6,527 nt of DNA from Sulfurovum sp. (GTDB taxonomy: Bacteria; Campylobacterota; Campylobacteria; Campylobacterales; Sulfurovaceae), in assembly GCA_024763575.1 (NCBI GenBank), contig JANTFF010000042.1, positions 1 to 6,527 of the forward strand, given 5' to 3'. The position numbers and the translations under genes were made by a program. Of this stretch, positions 1 through 5,128 are shown piece by piece (within the stretch, counting starts at the first letter, position 1; every line of letters begins with the position of its first letter). Below the pieces are notes generated by a model. That model had not been told where the DNA came from. It did no database searches and saw only the letters and a list, made by a program, of their open reading frames with translations.

Positions 1-81
1 TAGAAATACCCAAGGCATATCAATAATATCATCTTTTAGATATAGTGGTTGGTGCATGTGCCAAAAAAAGTGTATTTTCAT
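1..81 (-). CDS. Glycoside hydrolase family 57 protein, N-terminal fragment (cut by window edge)
   Basis: On the minus strand an ATG at 81-79 opens a frame that stays open to the window edge, giving 27 residues that begin MKIHFFWHMHQP. The H-x-H-Q-P motif (H8, H10, Q11, P12) close to the N-terminus, followed about a dozen residues later by a D-M-P-W segment, is conserved region I of GH57 enzymes. That family includes alpha-amylases, 4-alpha-glucanotransferases and glycogen branching enzymes acting on alpha-glucans in the cytoplasm. The start is supported by a strong AGGAGG at 97-92 (minus strand), ten bases upstream of the ATG. The gene diverges from pgm, which makes glucose 1-phosphate from glucose 6-phosphate, so a role in glycogen or maltodextrin metabolism is a reasonable inference. 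The exact activity cannot be decided because the catalytic residues lie outside the window. Confidence 0.82.
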   Translation of the reverse strand, partial: MKIHFFWHMHQPLYLKDDIIDMPWVFL

Positions 82-91
82 AATCTATTTA

Positions 92-123
92 CCTCCTATT
101 ATAGTTGTTTTCAAATTATAGCA
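92..123 (-). promoter_or_regulatory. Promoter and ribosome binding site of the GH57 gene
   Basis: Read on the minus strand, 123-115 is TGCTATAAT, a perfect extended -10 element. It would start transcription near 108, with a leader of about 27 bases before the ATG. The AGGAGG ribosome binding site lies at 97-92. A second minus-strand TATAAT at 103-98 abuts the ribosome binding site and is too close to it to be the main promoter. No convincing -35 box is visible, which is usual for Campylobacterota sigma-70 promoters. Confidence 0.55.
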
Positions 124-148
124 CAACAGAATATCACTAACTTTACAA

Positions 149-175
149 TATAATTATAAAATTTTTAATACAAGG
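149..175 (+). promoter_or_regulatory. Probable promoter -10 and ribosome binding site of pgm
   Basis: TATAAT at 149-154 lies 30 bases before the pgm ATG in a very AT-rich stretch; a TATAAA at 155-160 overlaps the same area. A modest AAGG at 172-175 sits nine bases before the ATG at 185. There is no TGn extension and no clear -35 box, so the exact promoter position is uncertain. Together with the minus-strand promoter at 115-123 this makes a compact divergent promoter region. Confidence 0.4.
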
Positions 176-184
176 TAAATTATT

Positions 185-1789
185 ATGGTAAATAATCCAT
201 TAGCAGGGAAAAAAGCACCACAAGAGATATTAGTAAATGTAGCAGATTTAATTAGTAATTATTATGTCCAAACTCCAAATATGAATAAAATACAAAATCG
301 TGTAAAATTTGGGACTTCAGGACATAGAGGAAGTAGCTTAAATGGTAGTTTCAATGAGAGACACATATTAGCAATTAGCCAAGCAGTAGCAGAGTATAGA
401 AAAGATAAAGTAGGTAGTATGCTCTTTATTGGTATGGATACACACGCACTATCTACTCCTGCTTACAAAACAGCATTAGAAGTACTAGCTGGTAATAAGG
501 TTACCACTTATTATAGTATGGAATATACTCCTACACCTGTAATATCTCATGCTATTTTAACTCATGATGATAGTGATGGTATTGTAGTAACTCCTTCACA
601 CAATCCCCCAACTGATGGTGGTTTCAAATACAACTCTACAGATGGAGGACCTGCTAATGAAGAGATTACTAAATGGATAGAAAATAGAGCCAATGAGATT
701 ATAGAAAATGGGCTAAAAGATGTCAAAAAAGTACCTTTTCAAGAGGCTTTGGCTTCTGAATATCTAGTTAAGTATGATTTTATAACCCCTTTTGTATCAG
801 ATTTATCTAATGTATTAGATATGGATATAATATCTAAAGCCAATCTAAAAATTGGAGCAGATGCACTAGGTGGTGCAGGAATGAGATATTATCATGCTAT
901 AAAGGAGAAATATAATCTAAATATGGAGATACTTCATGACCATGCAGATTTTACATTCTCATTTATGCACTGTGACAAAGATGGTAAAATCCGTATGGAC
1001 TGCTCTAGCCCTTATGCTATGGCTGGACTAATTGAGCTAAAAAATAGATACAATATAGCATTTGGTAATGATACAGATTTCGATAGACATGGAATTGTAA
1101 CCAAAAGTGTGGGACTACTAAATCCTAATCACTATCTAGCCGTAGCTATTGATTATCTAGCCAAAAATAGAGATTTCAAAGCATTAGGAGTAGGAAAAAC
1201 ACTTGTTAGTAGTTCTATGATAGATAGAGTATGTCAAGATAATAATATAGAGGTTATTGAGACACCTGTAGGGTTCAAATGGTTTGTAAATCCACTAATA
1301 GAGGGAGAGATATTTTTTGGAGGAGAAGAGAGTGCAGGAGCTAGTTTTCTGCAAAAAGATAGAACACCTTGGACAACTGACAAAGATGGAATAATTATGA
1401 ATCTACTAAGTGTAGAAATTTTAGCCAAAACTGGAATGGATGCAGGAGAGTATTATCAAGAGCTAACTAAAAAATTTGGAAACCCTATCTATGCTAGAAT
1501 AGATGCACCTGCTAATTACGAACAAAAAGAGATACTCAAAAATCTAACACCTCAAAATATCACAAACACCACATTAGCAGGAGAAGAGATAGAAAAAATA
1601 ATAACCGTAGCTGATAATGGAGCAAAAATTGGTGGACTAAAAGTAGTTACCCAAAATGGATGGTTTGCTATTCGCCCATCTGGGACTGAAGATGTATATA
1701 AAATTTATGCAGAGAGTTTTATAGACCAAGAACATCTAAGTGCTATTCAAAATGAGGCACAAGAGATAGTTAATGGTTTGTTTGAGTAG
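185..1789 (+). CDS. pgm: Phosphoglucomutase, alpha-D-glucose-specific (E. coli Pgm type)
   Basis: A 534-residue cytoplasmic enzyme that interconverts glucose 1-phosphate and glucose 6-phosphate, linking glycolysis/gluconeogenesis to glycogen and nucleotide-sugar synthesis. All four signature loops of the alpha-D-phosphohexomutase superfamily are visible. They are the phosphoserine loop TPSHNP with catalytic S138, the Mg-binding loop DTDFDR with D296, D298 and D300, the sugar-specificity loop GGEESAG (379-385), and the phosphate-binding loop RPSGTED starting at R497. The N-terminal block containing KFGTSGHRGSS and the overall length are close to E. coli Pgm (546 residues), so this is the E. 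coli Pgm branch rather than a ManB/GlmM-type enzyme. The ATG at 185 has an AAGG nine bases upstream. It diverges from a GH57 gene, consistent with an alpha-glucan locus. No convincing terminator is seen after the TAG. Confidence 0.95.
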   Translation: MVNNPLAGKKAPQEILVNVADLISNYYVQTPNMNKIQNRVKFGTSGHRGSSLNGSFNERHILAISQAVAEYRKDKVGSMLFIGMDTHALSTPAYKTALEVLAGNKVTTYYSMEYTPTPVISHAILTHDDSDGIVVTPSHNPPTDGGFKYNSTDGGPANEEITKWIENRANEIIENGLKDVKKVPFQEALASEYLVKYDFITPFVSDLSNVLDMDIISKANLKIGADALGGAGMRYYHAIKEKYNLNMEILHDHADFTFSFMHCDKDGKIRMDCSSPYAMAGLIELKNRYNIAFGNDTDFDRHGIVTKSVGLLNPNHYLAVAIDYLAKNRDFKALGVGKTLVSSSMIDRVCQDNNIEVIETPVGFKWFVNPLIEGEIFFGGEESAGASFLQKDRTPWTTDKDGIIMNLLSVEILAKTGMDAGEYYQELTKKFGNPIYARIDAPANYEQKEILKNLTPQNITNTTLAGEEIEKIITVADNGAKIGGLKVVTQNGWFAIRPSGTEDVYKIYAESFIDQEHLSAIQNEAQEIVNGLFE

Positions 1790-1811
1790 AGATTAATTTT
1801 TAGAGATATAA

Positions 1812-1841
1812 TTGGGAAAAAATCAGATATTTTGTTATAAT
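1812..1841 (+). promoter_or_regulatory. Promoter of the lipoprotein hydrolase gene
   Basis: TGTTATAAT at 1833-1841 is a perfect extended -10. A partial -35 (TTGGGA, 1812-1817, 4 of 6 matches to TTGACA) lies 18 bases upstream of the TATAAT. Transcription would start near 1848, leaving a leader of about 28 bases before the GTG at 1876. The gene after pgm is therefore likely transcribed independently of pgm. Confidence 0.55.
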
Positions 1842-1866
1842 TAGATTATTTTCGTGAATTGGAAAA

Positions 1867-1879
1867 GGAGAAAATGTGA
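1867..1879 (+). promoter_or_regulatory. Translation start region with overlapping AUG-stop (AUGUGA)
   Basis: GGAG at 1867-1870 precedes the start by five bases. The bases 1874-1879 read ATGTGA, so an ATG is followed at once by TGA in one frame, while the long frame begins at the overlapping GTG (1876-1878). The GTG is the only start that keeps the complete lipoprotein signal peptide. The out-of-frame ATG is a minimal start-stop element superimposed on it. Confidence 0.6.
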
Positions 1880-3123
1880 AAAATATAATAAAAACTGTGG
1901 CAGTGGTAGCACCACTTATTTTAATTTTGGGTTGTGGTGATTTAGATGAACCATCTAACGATAGTGTAAAAAGTGGTGAGATTGTTGTAGATTTTTCTGC
2001 GACGATGATGAAGAAAACACTTATTTCAGAGGGAGTAGCTGATGAAAATACAACAGTATTTGGATATAAAGCTTATAAAATTCCATATACCACAACCGAT
2101 GAAAAAGGTAATCAAGTAGAAGCTTCAGGACTATTTGTAATACCTACTGGTATGCCTCCTGCTGTTGGGCAGATAGGTTTATCTATGGTTAGTGATGACC
2201 ATGGTACTATATTTGCTAATGCTGATGCACCATCTGTTATAGGTAGCAATAATGGTACTCCTGATGGTTCATCTATTATTTTATCTGCACTTGGTGGATT
2301 TGCTACACTTCAACCTGATTATATTGGATTTGGTGACTCTTATAGAAAACATTATCATCCATTTATACTCAAAAAATCATTGGCAAGTAGTACTATTGAT
2401 TTTATCAAAGCTGTCAAAACATTTGCAACTGAAAATAGTATCAAACTCAACAATCAACTCTTTTTGACAGGGTATAGTGAGGGTGGATATGCCTCAATGG
2501 CTACACTTCAAAAAATAGAAGCTGATGGAGAGCTTAGTGTAACTATGGCTGCACCAATGGCAGGTCCTTATGATTTAAATACAACTTCATTTGGTGTTTT
2601 TTCTCAACCTAAACTCTCTGTTCCATCGTTTATGGCTGATGTGGGTTATGCTTATGGAAAAGCTTATGATAAAAACCTCTCAACTATTATAAATGAACCT
2701 TATGCGAGTAAACTTCCTACACTAATTGATGGTTCACGAGCTAGAGATTTGATTGACCCTGAACTCTCTTATGATACTACAGGAGAGAGTGGTCTGTTTA
2801 ATCCACAGTTTGTTGGTAGCTTTTTTGCTGATAGTGATTTTTGGTTTAGAAAGGCTATGGTAGAGAACTCTGTTCACGCTTGGGCTCCACAAACTCCTGT
2901 TAGATTGGTTCAATGTCAGGGTGATGATGTTATACCATTTGTTATCTCTCAAATTACAGAAGCGACTATGAAAGCAATGGGTGCAACAGATGTGGAGTTA
3001 GTGCCAGTTGAGCCAACACTAGGACTAGACCATAATATAACACATGGAGATTGTGGTTCTCTAGCCTATAAGGTAACAACACAGATATTTTCTGGTATCA
3101 GAAAAACAACAATGGGATATTAG
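1876..3123 (+). CDS. Secreted lipoprotein alpha/beta hydrolase (lipase/esterase-like)
   Basis: A 415-residue predicted cell-envelope lipoprotein. The N-terminus has K2 and K6, a hydrophobic stretch at 8-18, and the lipobox ILGC with the lipidated cysteine at C20; +2 is Gly, so outer-membrane sorting is plausible. The mature part carries the alpha/beta-hydrolase landmarks in order: a PDYIGFGDS segment followed by an HP motif, the nucleophile elbow GYSEGG with S201, an acidic residue after a late strand in QGDDVIP (D350 or D351), and a terminal His in THGDCG (H390). The PDY...HP arrangement and the GYSEGG elbow resemble the secretory-lipase group (fungal LIP and bacterial relatives), so hydrolysis of lipid or short-chain esters is likely. 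The substrate cannot be read from the sequence, and a peptidase activity is less likely but possible. Two cysteines late in the chain (C347, C393) could form a disulfide. The gene has its own promoter and no clear functional link to its neighbours. Confidence 0.85.
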   Translation: MKNIIKTVAVVAPLILILGCGDLDEPSNDSVKSGEIVVDFSATMMKKTLISEGVADENTTVFGYKAYKIPYTTTDEKGNQVEASGLFVIPTGMPPAVGQIGLSMVSDDHGTIFANADAPSVIGSNNGTPDGSSIILSALGGFATLQPDYIGFGDSYRKHYHPFILKKSLASSTIDFIKAVKTFATENSIKLNNQLFLTGYSEGGYASMATLQKIEADGELSVTMAAPMAGPYDLNTTSFGVFSQPKLSVPSFMADVGYAYGKAYDKNLSTIINEPYASKLPTLIDGSRARDLIDPELSYDTTGESGLFNPQFVGSFFADSDFWFRKAMVENSVHAWAPQTPVRLVQCQGDDVIPFVISQITEATMKAMGATDVELVPVEPTLGLDHNITHGDCGSLAYKVTTQIFSGIRKTTMGY

Positions 3124-3205
3124 GAAAGTATTTCTAACATATGAGTTATGAGTTTTAGTATAATTTAAAATTTTATTAAAAATATAAAGTAATTCCACCT
3201 TTTTT

Positions 3206-3220
3206 ACACAATCACTGTGT
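3206..3220. repeat. Perfect dyad ACACA-N5-TGTGT abutting a -10 element
   Basis: ACACA at 3206-3210 and TGTGT at 3216-3220 form a perfect inverted repeat with a five-base spacer. It ends directly against the TATAAT at 3221 and includes its TG extension. On the plus strand a run of T lies 5' of it, not 3', so it is not a terminator for plus-strand transcription. The position over the -10/-35 spacer is where a repressor or activator dimer could bind. This is a positional inference only. Confidence 0.3.
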
Positions 3221-3226
3221 TATAAT
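3218..3226 (+). promoter_or_regulatory. Extended -10 promoter of the candidate small RNA
   Basis: TGTTATAAT is a full match to the extended -10 consensus and is preceded by a T-rich stretch (3200-3205), as is common in Campylobacterota promoters. With standard spacing the +1 falls on A3233, two bases before the first stem of the hairpin pair. No protein gene begins within 150 bases downstream, so this promoter is not accounted for by an adjacent coding sequence. Confidence 0.6.
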
Positions 3227-3234
3227 ACCATTAT

Positions 3235-3277
3235 GAGAGTCACAAACTATCTCCTCCCCTTTTAGCAAGTGGCTCTC
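3235..3277 (+). repeat. Inverted repeat, stem-loop 1 of the candidate sRNA
   Basis: Nine-base arms at 3235-3243 and 3269-3277 enclose a loop with CTCCTCCCCTTTT at 3251-3263. The single non-Watson-Crick pair is T3240 with G3272, which stays pairable in plus-strand RNA (U-G). On the minus strand the same position would be A-C, so the stem fits plus-strand transcription better. Confidence 0.6.
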
Positions 3278-3286
3278 TGTTGATGA

Positions 3287-3346
3287 TAACTTTTAATTTT
3301 TTAATTTCAATATTCTCCTCCTTTTTTGTATTTAAATTAAAAGTTA
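3287..3346 (+). repeat. Inverted repeat, stem-loop 2 of the candidate sRNA
   Basis: Perfect 13-base arms at 3287-3299 and 3334-3346, very A/T-rich (two G-C pairs), enclose a 34-base loop carrying TCTCCTCC and then six T (3322-3327). It ends 19 bases before the next -10 element. It is a weak fit to an intrinsic terminator because the bases after the stem are CCTCTTTAAAT rather than a clean T run. Confidence 0.6.
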
Positions 3347-3364
3347 CCTCTTTAAATATTTAGC

Positions 3365-3387
3365 TATAATTTAATAAAACTTTAGGA
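3365..3387 (+). promoter_or_regulatory. Probable -10 and ribosome binding site of the AAA+ ATPase gene
   Basis: TATAAT at 3365-3370 would start transcription near 3377, leaving a leader of about 18 bases. AGGA at 3384-3387 sits seven bases before the TTG at 3395 and is the site that selects that start. No TGn extension or -35 box is evident. If this promoter is used, the ATPase mRNA would not include the hairpin pair upstream. Confidence 0.45.
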
Positions 3388-3394
3388 TACTATA

Positions 3395-5128
3395 TTGAAA
3401 TACCTTATAGATTTTATAGAAACCCAACAGATAGAAACAGCTCATATATATCCAGATTTAAAATGTTCTCCTATAGAAGCAAAGATACTACAATTTCTTT
3501 GTCAAAATTTTGTCAAAGGGATAGAAGAGACTCCTGTATTAGATATTTTGCAAGAGATTTTTGAACCCAAAGGCTACTCTTATCTAAATCATTTATCTAA
3601 AGTCAAACACTTAATGGATTTGGGATGGATTGTTCAGATTAGCTTTGGTCAAATCAAAATTCAAGAGGTATCCAAGCTAGAAATACTCAATGCCTCTATA
3701 GCTCCTAGTATTGGACTACTCCGATTATTAGAAGAGGGTTCTATGGAGGTTGATTTACCTGATATTAAACCATATACAGACCATTTGGAGTATCTCCAAG
3801 ATCAATTTGATGTGATAGAGCTATTGCACAAAATGTCTGTATCTAAACAAGGTTTTACAGATAGTTCTCTAAGTCTTGGACGAACCAAAAATAAACTAGT
3901 ACTACTTAGTCAACGAATTGAAGAGAGACTTAAAATCACTGATGAGCCTATTGTAGTAGAGACCTTTTTTACAGAGAATGAATTTGATGAAAAAGAGCAA
4001 AAGATATTTTTAGCACTTCTAAAAGAGGAGTATTCAGGGGGAGAGGGTCAGTTTCGTGATATGAATACTCTTATAGAGCTTATCTCTATAGATGAGTATG
4101 ACAAAATCCGTAATCGTGCATTATTAGAAGATGGTTCTAAACTAATTAGCGAAGAGATTATAGATTATGAAGAGATACTAAATATGTTTGGGGGTATTAG
4201 CCGTTCATTTTATATTCAAGAGGATATATTACAAAAGATAATTCACCCAAACAAAAAGAAAAATGTAACCAAGCTTAAACTTGATAAATTAGTAGAAGAG
4301 CAAGAGATTTTTGAGTTTATTAAACCTACTACTGATTTGAGTGATGTTGTGCTTCATCCTAAAACTAGAGATACTTTGAATACAATTATAAAACAGGTTG
4401 ACAAAGATGTATTTGCTAAATTAAAAGCATGGGGTATAAAAGATAAACGAAAAGGAATAGATGCTCGGATTATATTTTATGGAAGCCCTGGAACTGGTAA
4501 GAGTATGACAGCTATTAGTCTAGCCAAAACACTCAAAAGACCAATTTTGAGCTTTGATTGTTCTAAGATTTTGTCTATGTATGTAGGAGAGAGTGAAAAA
4601 AATGTACGAAAGATTTTTGATGATTTCAAAATACTTAGCAAAAAAGCCAAAGTTGACCCAATATTACTACTAAATGAAGCAGACCAATTTCTAAGTAGCC
4701 GAACAGAAGGTGCTGGAAGTGGGGCTGACAAGATGCACAATCAGATGCAAAATATTTTTCTCGAACAGATAGAGAAATTTGAGGGAATTTTAATAGCTAC
4801 TACTAATCTATTGGATAATATAGACAAAGCTTTTTCAAGACGATTTAACTATAAAATAGAGTTCAAAAAACCTGATAAAAAACAGCGAAAAAGATTGTGG
4901 CACTTTATGTTACCTGAAAATGCTGATTATGATGAGGGATTTAGTGTTGATAAACTCTCTAAATATGAGCTAACAGGGGGGCAAATTAATCTCATCATCC
5001 GTAATACTGCTTATAAAGTTGCTATAAAAGATGAGAGTCTATTTACTACACAAGATTTTTTAGAAGAGATAGAAAAAGAGTTGGGAAGTAGTTTTGATGG
5101 TGATAAGAGTATGGGGTTTAGAGTATGA
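3395..5128 (+). CDS. AAA+ family ATPase with a large N-terminal region
   Basis: A 577-residue cytoplasmic protein. The C-terminal third is a classical AAA module: Walker A GSPGTGKS (363-370), a Walker B position LLLNEAD (N427, E428), sensor 1 Asn in ATTN (N471), a double arginine RRF (R482, R483) at the arginine-finger position, and a sensor-2 region GGQI (528-531). The Asp of Walker B is Asn here; as I recall, N-E-A-D is found in related stand-alone bacterial AAA ATPases, so the protein is not necessarily inactive. The N-terminal 330 residues have no known signature but contain two similar helix-rich blocks (about 25-85 and 196-262) that look like winged-helix folds, probably for binding a partner or nucleic acid. 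TTG is taken as the start because AGGA lies seven bases upstream and the next Met is deep in the chain. It overlaps the following exported HExxH protein gene by four bases, implying co-translation. A remodelling or unfolding role is likely; the substrate is unknown. Confidence 0.85.
   Translation: MKYLIDFIETQQIETAHIYPDLKCSPIEAKILQFLCQNFVKGIEETPVLDILQEIFEPKGYSYLNHLSKVKHLMDLGWIVQISFGQIKIQEVSKLEILNASIAPSIGLLRLLEEGSMEVDLPDIKPYTDHLEYLQDQFDVIELLHKMSVSKQGFTDSSLSLGRTKNKLVLLSQRIEERLKITDEPIVVETFFTENEFDEKEQKIFLALLKEEYSGGEGQFRDMNTLIELISIDEYDKIRNRALLEDGSKLISEEIIDYEEILNMFGGISRSFYIQEDILQKIIHPNKKKNVTKLKLDKLVEEQEIFEFIKPTTDLSDVVLHPKTRDTLNTIIKQVDKDVFAKLKAWGIKDKRKGIDARIIFYGSPGTGKSMTAISLAKTLKRPILSFDCSKILSMYVGESEKNVRKIFDDFKILSKKAKVDPILLLNEADQFLSSRTEGAGSGADKMHNQMQNIFLEQIEKFEGILIATTNLLDNIDKAFSRRFNYKIEFKKPDKKQRKRLWHFMLPENADYDEGFSVDKLSKYELTGGQINLIIRNTAYKVAIKDESLFTTQDFLEEIEKELGSSFDGDKSMGFRV

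Larger units (their letters stand above)
3233..3346 (+). ncRNA. Candidate small regulatory RNA with two anti-Shine-Dalgarno loops
   Basis: Starting at the predicted +1, the transcript would fold into two stem-loops joined by a nine-base linker. The first pairs GAGAGTCAC (3235-3243) with GTGGCTCTC (3269-3277), nine pairs with one U-G, around a 25-base loop. The second pairs TAACTTTTAATTT (3287-3299) with AAATTAAAAGTTA (3334-3346), 13 perfect pairs, around a 34-base loop. Both loops contain the same octamer TCTCCTCC (3250-3257 and 3314-3321) followed by a C/T run; the second includes CCTCCTT, the core of the 16S rRNA anti-SD. Paired, repeated C/U-rich loops are the hallmark of sRNAs that block ribosome binding sites. 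The 3' end is uncertain: the second stem is followed by CCTCTTT, a poor U-tract. It could instead be a structured leader of the downstream ATPase gene. I do not recognise it as a named RNA family. Confidence 0.5.

Noticed and set aside
1234..1428. Minus-strand ORF inside pgm (64 codons)
   Set aside because: It lies wholly antisense to the conserved catalytic part of pgm and its translation shows no family pattern.
2252..2467. Second plus-strand frame within the lipoprotein hydrolase (71 codons)
   Set aside because: The real frame carries the PDY...GYSEGG hydrolase signature; this frame is an L/I-rich shadow of T-rich codons.
2734..2952. Minus-strand ORF within the lipoprotein hydrolase (72 codons)
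   Set aside because: Antisense to the segment holding the catalytic Asp; no start signals and no recognisable domain.
3141..3154. Tandem 7-mer ATGAGTT x2 after the lipoprotein gene
   Set aside because: Only two short copies in AT-rich DNA; not enough to call a functional repeat or iteron.
3156..3190. AT-rich stretch after the lipoprotein gene considered as an intrinsic terminator
   Set aside because: No G/C-containing stem and no stem followed by a T run; the partial A/T self-complementarity is what base composition predicts.
3206..3220. ACACA-N5-TGTGT considered as a terminator
   Set aside because: The stem is only five pairs, and the T run is on its 5' side on the plus strand; on the minus strand the stem is followed by A, not T.
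3235..3346. CRISPR-like repeat/spacer array
   Set aside because: The repeated unit is only eight bases, occurs twice, and lies in loops of two unrelated stems.
3234..3363. Minus-strand small ORF behind AGGAGG within the hairpin region
   Set aside because: The best-spaced start (TTG) gives only five codons. The longer frame of about 23 codons has only ATT as a start, and no good minus-strand promoter is seen.
4477..4740. Minus-strand ORF inside the AAA+ gene (87 codons)
   Set aside because: It is antisense to the Walker A to Walker B region, whose conservation explains the open frame; no ribosome binding site is evident.
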